From the NCBI GenBank assembly GCA_039111635.1, contig JBCAQO010000140.1:1-20266 (forward strand): a DNA stretch of 20,266 nucleotides. The letters are read 5' to 3'. The notes under the pieces were generated by a model. That model did no database searches and had not been told where the DNA came from. It saw only the letters and a program-made list of their open reading frames with translations. This DNA is from Heterobasidion occidentale (lineage: Eukaryota > Basidiomycota > Agaricomycetes > Russulales > Bondarzewiaceae). The position numbers and the translations under genes were made by a program. The number at the start of each line of letters is the position of its first letter. The first letter of the stretch is position 1. Below, one piece after another: positions 1 through 7,430 of the stretch.

Positions 1-290
1 TCTCACAAATGATTTTGTCTCATCGCCAAAGGGCCTTGTCATTATATACACGTCGTAATCATGTCTGCTTTCAGGAGTCTCAGTGAAATTACGAAGCTAC
101 AAAGAGCGATTCACAGCTCTCCGGGCACCCCTTGGGACCTGTCGGTGGGGAACGGGGGGAAGTGTGACACGGGAACGACCGAAATGTGAAAAGCGCTCCT
201 GCCCGCGATATTGATCACCGCCCTCACCAGCGCATCTCGACATGTTTCTCCACCCACCTTCCTGGAACAGTAGGCCTTCCTCCTATCTAG
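1..290. other. Non-coding flank upstream of the first gene
   Basis: I see no convincing coding exon here. An AT-rich TATATA-like stretch lies near 41-47, and the sequence just before the first ATG (pyrimidine-rich, ending CTATCTAG at 283-290) resembles an intron 3' end. The gene beginning at 291 may therefore have an unrecognised upstream exon. Minus-strand reading frames here show no recognisable family. Confidence 0.3.
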
Positions 291-1326
291 ATGTCGAAGA
301 GCCTGCCGTTTGCAAGGTATGTGGACCCACCTCAAGGAATTGGCACCCTTCAGACTTTTTTTTCGCAGCGTCCTGATCAACTGGTCGTCTCTTTCTTATT
401 ATCCTTCGACGTTCGAAAGCCTTATCCAGACTATGAAAAATCTGCGCGGCTGGACTGCATGTCAACTATGACCGAGCTGTACACAGATGTGTACTATAGG
501 CATCTTTTCAACGACATGTCTCGAGCTTTCACTATGGTCAGTCAGGGTTGGATTGGCGAGGCTTGGAGGGCTTGGCACCCAGAGTTTTCCTTCGGGAGTT
601 ATTATGCTCCCAGGGATAGGAGTGGAGATTTATCACCCACTAGCAATTATTCGGAGGAATCGGAGGTAGGTGATGGCCTTTTGCTCGAAGGCTCTGAGTT
701 TACATTGTTCCCCAACTCCGTAGAACTTGTCTCGACATCATTCGCGCTCGAGTAGCCCTGGGTCCGTTCTGCATCTGCCGATCCCCCAGGTTCTAGCGAC
801 ACCAGCTGTAATCACAGACAGGGCTTCTTCACCCTTCTTTGGCAAGAGCGTAGTGGACTCCAATGTTGTCAGCTATAGTGCTGAGCCGTCTGGTGCGCCG
901 ACAACTAATGGGAGTGTCTTCTCAGCGTCATCATCGCCGGCACTCAATGGCAAAAGCGTAGTGGACTTGAATGTTGTCAGCTATAGTGTTGAGGCGTCTG
1001 GTTCGCTGACGACTGATGGGAGTCTTATCTCAGTGTCATCATCACCGGCACTCAGCACAGTTTCAGCTACTCACCCCATTGCTGCTGAGCACTCTTTGAT
1101 GGTCTCGCCCTTGCTTTCCCTGGCAGGTGCTAGTGCTATCCGTTCTCCATTGCCATCGCACAAAGCGCTGGGTCTTGATTCCTTACCGGTAGCTAACCTT
1201 TTTTTGATTTGTCGTAGCCTGGGGAGCTTGCCTCATTCTCTCTTAGCCTCGGTCTTTTACATTTACAGCTGGGTTTTGGATGATATTGGTGTGTTTGATG
1301 ATGATGGATGGGGACTACACTTCTGA
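291..1326 (+). CDS. Hypothetical protein, two exons, with internal 36-aa duplication
   Basis: I do not recognise this gene. Exon 1 (291-665) and exon 2 (724-1326) join in frame across a 58-nt intron (666-723, GTAGGT...CGTAG), giving about 325 aa. The first 125 residues look globular and aromatic-rich (MTELYTDVYYRHLFNDMSR, then WIGEAWRAWH). From residue 126 the protein is rich in Ser, Pro and Ala and contains two tandem 36-residue units starting GKSVVD, encoded by a 108-bp DNA duplication at 841-1056. The C-terminus has a hydrophobic stretch (about 1195-1280). A branch-site-like GCTAAC, a T-run and GTCGTAG at 1193-1217 hint at another intron (for example 1127-1217), so the C-terminus is uncertain. 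The start at 291 is the first ATG of the frame. Confidence 0.5.
841..1056 (+). repeat. 108-bp tandem duplication inside the first gene
   Basis: Two head-to-tail copies (841-948 and 949-1056), both beginning GGCAA[GA]AGCGTAGTGGACT. The length is a multiple of three, so the frame is kept. The copies differ at a scatter of sites, indicating a duplication that is not very recent. Confidence 0.9.
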
Positions 1327-1536
1327 TTGTTTAGAAATCTTCTTACGCGCATGCTGGCTCGTTCAGCGTATTATACGTTTACTTTGAATGAATTCAGATA
1401 CTCAAAAGGATATCAGATTGCTTGATCGAAATTCAACACCCGATTGGCCGACGCTGATCGGAGTTTGTCGGAATCCGAATCACGAGCGTCGATGTTGAAC
1501 ATCTGACAATGTGACCATCCTCCATCAATGTGATGC

Positions 1537-2190
1537 AGCTTTCTGAGAGCGACTTTCCTCCAGAATTGCGCTGTTTCCAGGCCACCTCCATCAATGTGAT
1601 GCAGCTTTCTGAGAGCGACTTTCCTCCAGAATTGCGCTGTTTCCAGGCCACCTCCATCTATTGTCCTGTCGAGCTTTCTGAGAGTGACTTTCCTCCAGAA
1701 TTGCGCTGTTTCCAGGCCACCTCCATCTATTGTCCTGTCGAGCTTTCTGAGAGCGACTTTCCTCCAGAATTGCGCTGTTTCCAGGCCACCTCCATCTATT
1801 GTCCTATCGAGCTTTCTGAGAGCGACTTTCCTCCAGAATTGCGCTGTTTCCAGGCCACCTCCATCTATTGTCCTGTCGAGCTTTCTGAGAGCGACTTTCC
1901 TCCAGAATTGCGCTGTTTCCAGGCCACCTCCATCTATTGTCCTATCGAGCTTTCTGAGAGCGACTTTCCTCCAGAATTGCGCTGTTTCCAGGCCACCTCC
2001 ATCTATTGTCCTGTCGAGCTTTCTGAGAGCGACTTTCCTCCAGAATTGCGCTGTTTCCAGGCCACCTCCATCTATTGTCCTGTCGAGCTTTCTGAGAGCG
2101 ACTTTCCTCCAGAATTGCGCTGTTTCCAGGCCACCTCCATCTATTGTCCTGTCGAGCTTTCTGAGAGCGACTTTCCTCCAGAAATGTGTT
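1537..2190. repeat. 66/69-bp minisatellite, ten units
   Basis: Units begin AGCTTTCTGAGAG at 1537, 1603, 1672, 1741, 1810, 1879, 1948, 2017, 2086 and 2155. The first two are 66 bp (ending with a CATCAATGTGATGC variant), the next seven are 69 bp, and the tenth diverges after CCTCCAGAA. The 69-bp units are almost identical. A G/A difference (TCCTGTCG versus TCCTATCG) alternates in units 4-7, suggesting that a two-unit block of 138 bp was copied. Both lengths are divisible by three, so long frames stay open on both strands. I see no independent evidence that these frames are translated. The flank at 1327-1536 shows no gene. Confidence 0.97.
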
Positions 2191-2632
2191 GCTTGTAGTC
2201 CCTCATTCTTTGCGTGCCACCCTACCATCAAGCGGCTGTAGTCAGATGGCGTCGCGTGGCTGTTGGGACACATCTGAGAGCGATCATCCTCTTAGAAAGG
2301 CATTGTCCTCATCTACCCTCCCGACGAGCAGCCTTCCGAGAGCGACTTTCCTCCAGAAATGCCGTGCCTGTAGGCCGTCGTTCTTTGCGCTCACCCATTT
2401 CCATATATCTCTTGTCGAGCACCTTCCTCCAGAAATGCGTTACTCAAAATGCTGTCATTCTTTCTGATTCACCCACCGGCCGGAGTCAGACGGCGGCGCG
2501 CGTTTCGCGGATGTTGAGACACATATCTGAGAGCGACCTTCCTCCAGAAATGTGTTGTCCTGTCTATCATCCCGACGAGCAGCTTTTTGAGAGTGCCTTC
2601 CTCCAGAACTGCATTGTTCTTTAGCCGTGATT
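2191..2632. repeat. Degenerate copies of the minisatellite core plus a longer unit
   Basis: Diverged copies of the core (CTGAGAGCGACYTTCCTCCA, often followed by GAAATG) occur near 2335, 2530 and 2587. Partial copies lie at 2273 and 2424. Between them a second conserved block recurs, GTCAGAYGGCGKCGCG... followed by GACACAT(AT)CTGAGAG, near 2240 and 2484 (about 245 bp apart). The homogeneous array therefore looks like a local expansion of a small piece of a longer old repeat. No coding gene is evident. Confidence 0.75.
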
Positions 2633-2652
2633 TTTTGTGACTCCACTGGGCA

Positions 2653-3294
2653 GCGCGTTGCTTCTACGCGTTCCATATTATGACGGAAGTTTTCCACGAC
2701 GAGAACTGGACCTACGAAACGCGATGTTGTTGAGACCATCCCTTGCGTGAAGAGGAAGGCGGACTGGGCACTGCGCTGGGTCTCCGATCGTCGCTCCACA
2801 TTTACCGAGCGATGAGTCTTCTTTGCCACAGCAGAGGATATCTTCTCCTCCGGTTCTTTCACCTCAATTTTCTGGTCGAAGAAGCCTGGCCTTGTGCTTA
2901 TACCTGGACTCTCCTTCTCCTACGAACTCACCAGTCGCCACGAGGGATTCCACACTGACTCCGCATGCTTGTTGTTCAGCCATCTCAAGAGGCATCCACA
3001 TCCTAACAGTCGTCCACATCGTCGTCGAATGCGTTGTTATCGAGGAGGAGCTCTTGACAGGTGAGTACATGTTGATCACTACTGTAGCATTTGATGCTAA
3101 TTGGATGTGGTAGATGCCCTTCCTACGGGGCTGATCGGTATGAATGCCGAGCTGACGTGACAGTACATCGAGTTTGTTGCGGACCGCCTCGCTCATTGCC
3201 CTCGGTGGCGAAAAGCATTACAATGCGACAAATCCCATCGACTTTCATGATCGCTTTGCAGAGCCATCTGTTTGAGAAGCCGGCGTCGCTGTGA
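2653..3294 (+). pseudogene. RNR2: Ribonucleotide reductase small subunit (R2), broken copy
   Basis: Translated pieces follow the order of eukaryotic class I R2 proteins, which hold the di-iron/tyrosyl radical centre used to make dNTPs. 2653-2715 gives [17 protein letters not shown]. About 2732-3010 gives [14 protein letters not shown], an [10 protein letters not shown] block, [19 protein letters not shown] and [12 protein letters not shown]. 3009-3060 gives IEEELLT. After a 53-nt intron (3061-3113, GTGAGT...TAG) come DALPTGLIGMN, QYIEFVADRL and KHYNATNPIDF. Metal-ligand positions are still recognisable (E..H in TEVFHDE, E in AEDIF, E..H in HEGFH). The frame is broken by a shift near 2716-2731, TGA at 2813-2815, a shift near 3009, TGA at 3158-3160, one extra base at about 3191 and a shift near 3230. 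The N-terminal third and the C-terminal tail are missing. Retention of an intron points to a DNA-level duplication rather than a processed copy. Confidence 0.9.
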
Positions 3295-3545
3295 CCTCCG
3301 CTTCTGCGTCGTCAAAGAAGGTTTGCATTGCGAGTGGGTTTGAACAACTCATAAATTTGCGATGTCACTTACACGTCTTTCTAGCATTAATGGCAATGTT
3401 GTTCTCCGCATCGGACTGTCACATTTGGTCCACTGCTCGTCACCTCATGGTCGCCTGGGGCTAGACCGTGACATTGTTTCTTCTGGATCTTTTACCTGGA
3501 TACATACATATGGATATCGTCGCGCGTTTTGCGACTGCCGAGACG
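3295..3545. other. No gene seen between R2 pseudogene and next repeats
   Basis: Short open frames exist but none has recognisable motifs or good splice joins. 3295-3340 may include eroded R2 C-terminal sequence. The block GTCGCGCGTTTTGCG near 3518-3532 belongs to the dispersed repeat described upstream. Confidence 0.4.
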
Positions 3546-3835
3546 TCTCTGAGAGTGGCCTCCTTCCTCCAGAAATACGGTGTCCCTATCTATCTCGTGC
3601 ACCTCTCTGAGAGCGACTTTTTTCCAGAAATGCGTTGTCCCCAGGCCGTCGTGCTTTGCGTCTCATCTTTCCACCGAGCAGCCGTGATCAGACGTTGTCG
3701 CGCGTTTCGCGGCTGTCGCGCCACATTCAAACCATTTTCCACAACGTTGCTCTTCTCACATAACCATCCATCCTCCCGCCGAACAGCTTTCTGAGAGTGA
3801 TCTTCCTCTAGAAATGCTGTGTCTTCAGGCTAAAC
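3509..3835. repeat. Further degenerate minisatellite copies
   Basis: Core-like copies (CTGAGAG..., TTCC/TTTC..., CAGAAATG) occur near 3548, 3607 and 3791. The companion block GTCGCGCGTTT[CT]GCGG recurs near 3518 and 3697. They match the copies left of the R2 pseudogene, so the pseudogene lies inside one repeat field of about 2.3 kb. Confidence 0.75.
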
Positions 3836-4332
3836 GCGCACCCCATGTACAGCCGGCGGGTTGCAGCCACCGACCCACACACATCGTGCGCGCGGCCTCG
3901 AGAATTTGCTGATATACTTCCACGCAGGCGCCGAGGACCGACCCGCCTGTCAAAATCCACGGGACGCCCTCACGCTGCGACGCCTGGCCCAGGATCGGAG
4001 GAAAGAGAGACGCTGCAATGATGCCTTCGCGGAACCGCCTGACTTCTTCCTGGCCCAGCGATCAATGACCCAGATGAGGCCAGCACGGACGATGGACGGT
4101 GAACCGATACACACCACAGTAAGCCCACCTGGCCGTCCTCGTCACCCGCCTTCTCGATAGTCGCGCGCGACCACTTCCCCCCTTCGCTTTCGGGCTGTCC
4201 GATTGGGAGGGGTTTCGTGCCCTTGTACATGGCCTTCTGCTGAGCGGAGGTGCTCGCGTTGGAGTGGAGGTCAGTGACATGGAGGGGACGGGGAGGAGGG
4301 ATGGCAACGACGGGGCGGACGTTTCGACCCAT
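3825..4332 (-). pseudogene. Unknown coding fragment, 3' end fused to a repeat
   Basis: The minus strand reads ATG at 4332, exon 4332-4129, a 79-nt intron (4128-4050, GTGGGC...CCAG) and exon 4049-3825, in frame for 142 aa. The first part is Pro-rich then polar (VVAIPPPRPLHVTDL; GGKWSRATIEKAGDEDG). The second has the look of a folded domain (EEVRRFREGIIAASLFPPI; GVPWILTGGSVLGACVEVY). I do not recognise the family. The stop codon lies within a minisatellite-like copy (3786-3830), so the natural 3' end has probably been lost. A pyrimidine-rich stretch ending CCCCCAG just before the ATG suggests lost or unresolved upstream exons. It could be an intact short gene, but a truncated remnant fits better. 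Confidence 0.45.
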
Positions 4333-5620
4333 GGGAACGATCTGGGGGAATGAGATGAGTCTGACCAAAGACGACGGCGAGCCAGAGGAGTCAGCTGAGA
4401 CTCGCCACTATCTAGATTGAAACGTTGAGGGTGGATCGTCGAGTGATGAGTGTGGGTCTACACAGGCGAGTGGTTATGCGATGGATGGCTGTGGTTTGGG
4501 GACTTGCGCTGCAGCCTTGCGAGTTGGCGAGGTGTAACCAAATGCAGATTCGTCGCTGGAGTGGAGGGAGTATGAGGAGGAGCAGTTGCAGTGGCCCTGA
4601 GGATGCCTTGCAGGCGCGCCTCGAGCGGGACGGACGTGATGAGCTTCGGGCTGAGCGTGGTCACCGACGTGTCGACGCGCGCTTAGATGGAAGCCCCCCA
4701 TCTTGAGGAGTGTGTGCCCGACCAGACTGACACAAGCGCATGCATTCTGCTCGACGCCGCTTGTTCAGAGCTGAGAGGCCGTGAGCACCACTGACAGTAG
4801 AGATTGGTAGATCCCGAGAAGGTGCGACATAAGCGAGACCCAAACGCTGAACGAGCGCCCAATCCTCAACTTGCGTGAAGACCAACCCCTCGTCTGTGTA
4901 ACCTGGATCCCATGACGACAATCTCAGTGAATCGACGATCGCTCGTGGTGAGAGGATTCCTCTTCACTGCTGTGGTAGTTGACTGACGCAAATGGGAGGT
5001 TTTGGAGAAGCTTCTGGATAGGCACACGAGCGGTTTTGTCAGATGGCACGACTTCGTCAACGTGAGTGCCGTTTGCCCGGGTGCGCGCGTCATGGCCTAA
5101 CGAGAGCGTAGGCAATGACGCGTCTCGGTATCGTGATTGATGAACGGGAGGGCTTGCGAGTCGTCTTGGCGTCCCAGAGATGGGGAAACGTCACTCTCCA
5201 CCGCGTGAGTACGGCCTTGAGAGAGAGTGATCTCACTCTGATCGTGGATGGCGGGACGTCAAAGCCGCATGGGCCGAAACTGGAACATCACGACCTGAAG
5301 CAGTGAGTATTCGCCACCATTTTTCACCTTGATATCACGCTGAAAATATTGCATAGCATTGGGAGTACGCTACGTGAAGTCTACGCCTGGGACTTGTCCA
5401 TGTTCGCGAGCGAGCGACCACAGATACATGGCAACCTGGTGTGAATGACGGGCTCTTTGTTACCTCGATCGATGTTAAGTTGCACGATGATTTCTTGTTC
5501 TCGCTTGGCCCCTGCGCGGCTGCCATATCATTACTGGGATGCCGTTCACACATGCCAGTCACTGGGGAAACTAACAATTCATTGCGTGCAAGTGGTCCAC
5601 TGCTAAGTATGTATGTACAG
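4333..5620. other. Region with only ambiguous coding signals
   Basis: Several short frames on both strands have coding-like stretches but no consistent gene. On the minus strand these are 4664-4458 (LSPKLITSVPLEARLQGIL then Pro/Thr-rich), 4921-4661 (VEDWALVQRLGLAYVAPS) and 5115-4924 (VPIQKLLQNLPFASVNY). On the plus strand it is 5115-5306 (GIVIDEREGLRVVLASQRW), ending at a good donor (CAG|TGAGT overlap at about 5301-5307). The minus-strand pieces could be upstream exons of the 3825-4332 fragment, but I could not join them in frame. 5310-5620 shows nothing recognisable. Confidence 0.3.
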
Positions 5621-5624
5621 GAGG

Positions 5625-6830
5625 CTATCGATCAGCGACAACGAGGAGGCGTACACGGTGGCGGCGCGAAAACGGCGGCAGTGTCGACGGATACGAGAGC
5701 GGCGGGAGAGGGCCGATGACGAGAGAAGTGGGCGGCAGCGCCGAGGGAGTCGACAGCGAGACCCGCCAGCGTCGAGGGAGCCGCCAACGAGGAGGCAGGA
5801 GTTGCTGTGGAGGGAGCGGCGCCGTCGACGGGAGAGTCGTGCACGTCGAGGGAGGCGGACGTCATCGTCGAGGGAGGCGGGCGTTGTCGTGGAGGAGGAG
5901 AGATGAGTCGCCGTCGATGGAGCGGCGTCGTCCAGGCGGCGTAGTCCAGACGGCATCGTCCAGGCGCCGTGGTCCAGGCCGTGGTCCAGGCGGGGACATG
6001 GTCGGAGCGTGCAGGCGGCGGGGTCGAGGGAGCGGGCAGGGTCCAGTGAGGCGGCCGCGTCGTAGAGGGTGCCGGGCGTCCAGGCGGCGTCGTCGACGAG
6101 GAGCCGACAGGGTCTAGTGAGGCGGCCGCGTCGTCGAGGGCGGACGACGAGGCGTCGAGGGAGCCGTCGGTGAGGCGCGGCCGAGTCGGCGTCGTCCAGG
6201 CGGGGGCGTGCAGGCGGCGGGTGGAGGGAGCGGGCAGCGTTCAGCGAGGCGGCCGCATCGTCGAGAGCCGGATGACGAGGCGTCGAGGGGCCGTCGGTGA
6301 GGCGCGGCCGAGTCGGCGTCGTCCAGGCGGGGGCGTGCAGGCGGCGGGGTGGAGGGAGCGGCAGCGTTCAGCGAGGCGGCCGCGTCTTCGAGGGAGCCGC
6401 CAGGCGGCGGCGTCCAGGCGGCGTCGTCCAGGCCGTCGTCCAGGTGGGGGCGTGGTCGGGGCGTGCAGGCGGCGGGGTCGAGGGAGCGGGCAGGTCCAGC
6501 GAGGCGGCCGCATCGTCGAGAGCCGGATGACGAGGCGTCGGGGAGCCGTCGGTGAGGCGCGGCCGAGTCGGTGTCGTCCAGGCCGTCGTCCAGGCGGGGG
6601 CATGCAGGCGGCGGGGTCGAGGGAGCCAGGTGCGTGGTCGAGGGAGATGAGGGCGACGTGAGAGACGAGGGCGGCATCGTAGCCGTCATCCTCGTTTGGG
6701 ACGGGGTGGAAGAGGAGGCCGAGGAGGGAGGCGTCCAGGAGGTGCCGTCGTCGTCAAGGGAGAGGTGACGTCGAGGACGAGGCGAGGGCGCTTGCGAGGC
6801 CGGGCCGACGTTAAGAAGAAGGCGTCGGGG
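5625..6830. repeat. GC-rich imperfect tandem repeat block, period about 128 bp
   Basis: The sequence is dominated by short GC-rich words (GTCCAGGCGG, GAGGCGGCCGC, GCAGGCGGCGGGG, CGTCGAGGGAG). A longer unit containing GACGAGGCGTCG...GCCGTCGGTGAGGCG recurs at 6146, 6274 and 6529, a spacing of 128 and about 2 x 128 bp with a diverged copy between. Frames on both strands stay open because stop codons are rare at this composition. Their Arg/Gly or Pro/Ala/Ser translations have no domain, so I call no gene here. Edges are gradual (5625-5700 and 6700-6830). Confidence 0.8.
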
Positions 6831-6908
6831 AGGGCTGTGACGCGTCAGCGTAGCGTACTTGTTATGAGCAGTTATAATAATTAGCGGCTGTTATTGCATA
6901 GATCGTAT

Positions 6909-6977
6909 GGGCGAACGGTCTAGTCAAGGTGATGTCGAGGTGTCCACGGGGTTTATGTTCGATTCCCGTTCTTTGCT
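6909..6977 (+). pseudogene. tRNA-Pro-like relic with pol III box sequences
   Basis: Starts with GGGCGAA (6909-6915), followed by an A-box/D-arm-like GGTCTAGTCAAGGTGAT (6917-6933). A B-box GTTCGATTCCC lies at 6957-6967 at roughly normal spacing, and TTTT follows at 6982-6985. The arms match fungal tRNA-Pro in general form as I recall it. The anticodon arm is not a stem with a usable loop, and the 3' acceptor strand no longer pairs with the 5' strand. It could be a decayed tRNA gene or the head of a tRNA-derived SINE. Confidence 0.4.
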
Positions 6978-7020
6978 GTATTTTGTAGCAGCTAGCAATC
7001 ATTACTAATCACTCAGACAC

Positions 7021-7043
7021 ATCCGAGCTCGGATATATCCGAG
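7021..7043. repeat. Overlapping perfect palindromes
   Basis: ATCCGAGCTCGGAT (7021-7034) and CTCGGATATATCCGAG (7028-7043) are each perfect palindromes and share CTCGGAT. The half-site ATCCGAG thus occurs three times in alternating orientation. Function is unknown; a protein-binding site or a small element end is possible. Confidence 0.8.
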
Positions 7044-7430
7044 GTGGCTGCCTCTGTTGGGATTCCAAATTGTCGGAGATTTCCGATTACACACCTGGGA
7101 CACTTTGACCGCCATAGCCACTGCAGTGACTAGTGACTCGCGAGCCTCAGGCTACCAGCATCCCATCATCCCCGTATCTCCATCTGCGAATTCCCAAACT
7201 CCTTTCAAGATTGCACTAGATTTGCTAGTAGTATAACCACTCTCCGTCCGCTTGCTCATTGCAGGTGACTGGATTTTGAGTGCACCGTCATCCTTCCTTG
7301 CTCATTGCAGGGTCGTTGGACATCAAGTCGAGTCCTACGTTATTATTGCTCATACTACTAGGTCAGTTCGCATCGCCGTGTTTTTCTTGTTCCTCCATTG
7401 GTTTACTGTCTCATTGGGCACGTTGCAGCC
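7044..7430. promoter_or_regulatory. 5' region of the 7431 gene with a repeated 15-bp word
   Basis: No coding exon is supported. The word CTTGCTCATTGCAGG occurs at 7251-7265 and 7297-7311, and the same word occurs twice upstream of the transposase (13225-13239 and 13267-13281). Its end resembles an intron 3' splice site, so it may be leader-intron sequence or a shared repeat. No clear TATA box was seen. Confidence 0.3.

Noticed and set aside
1537..2190. CRISPR-like array
   Set aside because: Units are contiguous 66/69-bp repeats with no unique spacers, and the context is eukaryotic.
1413..2273. Long minus-strand frame (286 codons) through the minisatellite as a gene
   Set aside because: Its length comes from a repeat unit divisible by three; the opposite strand and another plus frame are also open, and no domain or splice signals support it.
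2864..3196. Minus-strand frame of 110 codons
   Set aside because: Antisense to the R2 relic, whose plus-strand similarity explains the sequence.
5613..6768. Several overlapping 60-190 codon frames in the GC-rich block
   Set aside because: Open on both strands because of base composition and repeats; translations are low-complexity Arg/Gly or Pro/Ala/Ser with no motif.
6909..6977. Functional tRNA gene
   Set aside because: The anticodon arm does not form a proper stem and the acceptor strands do not pair.
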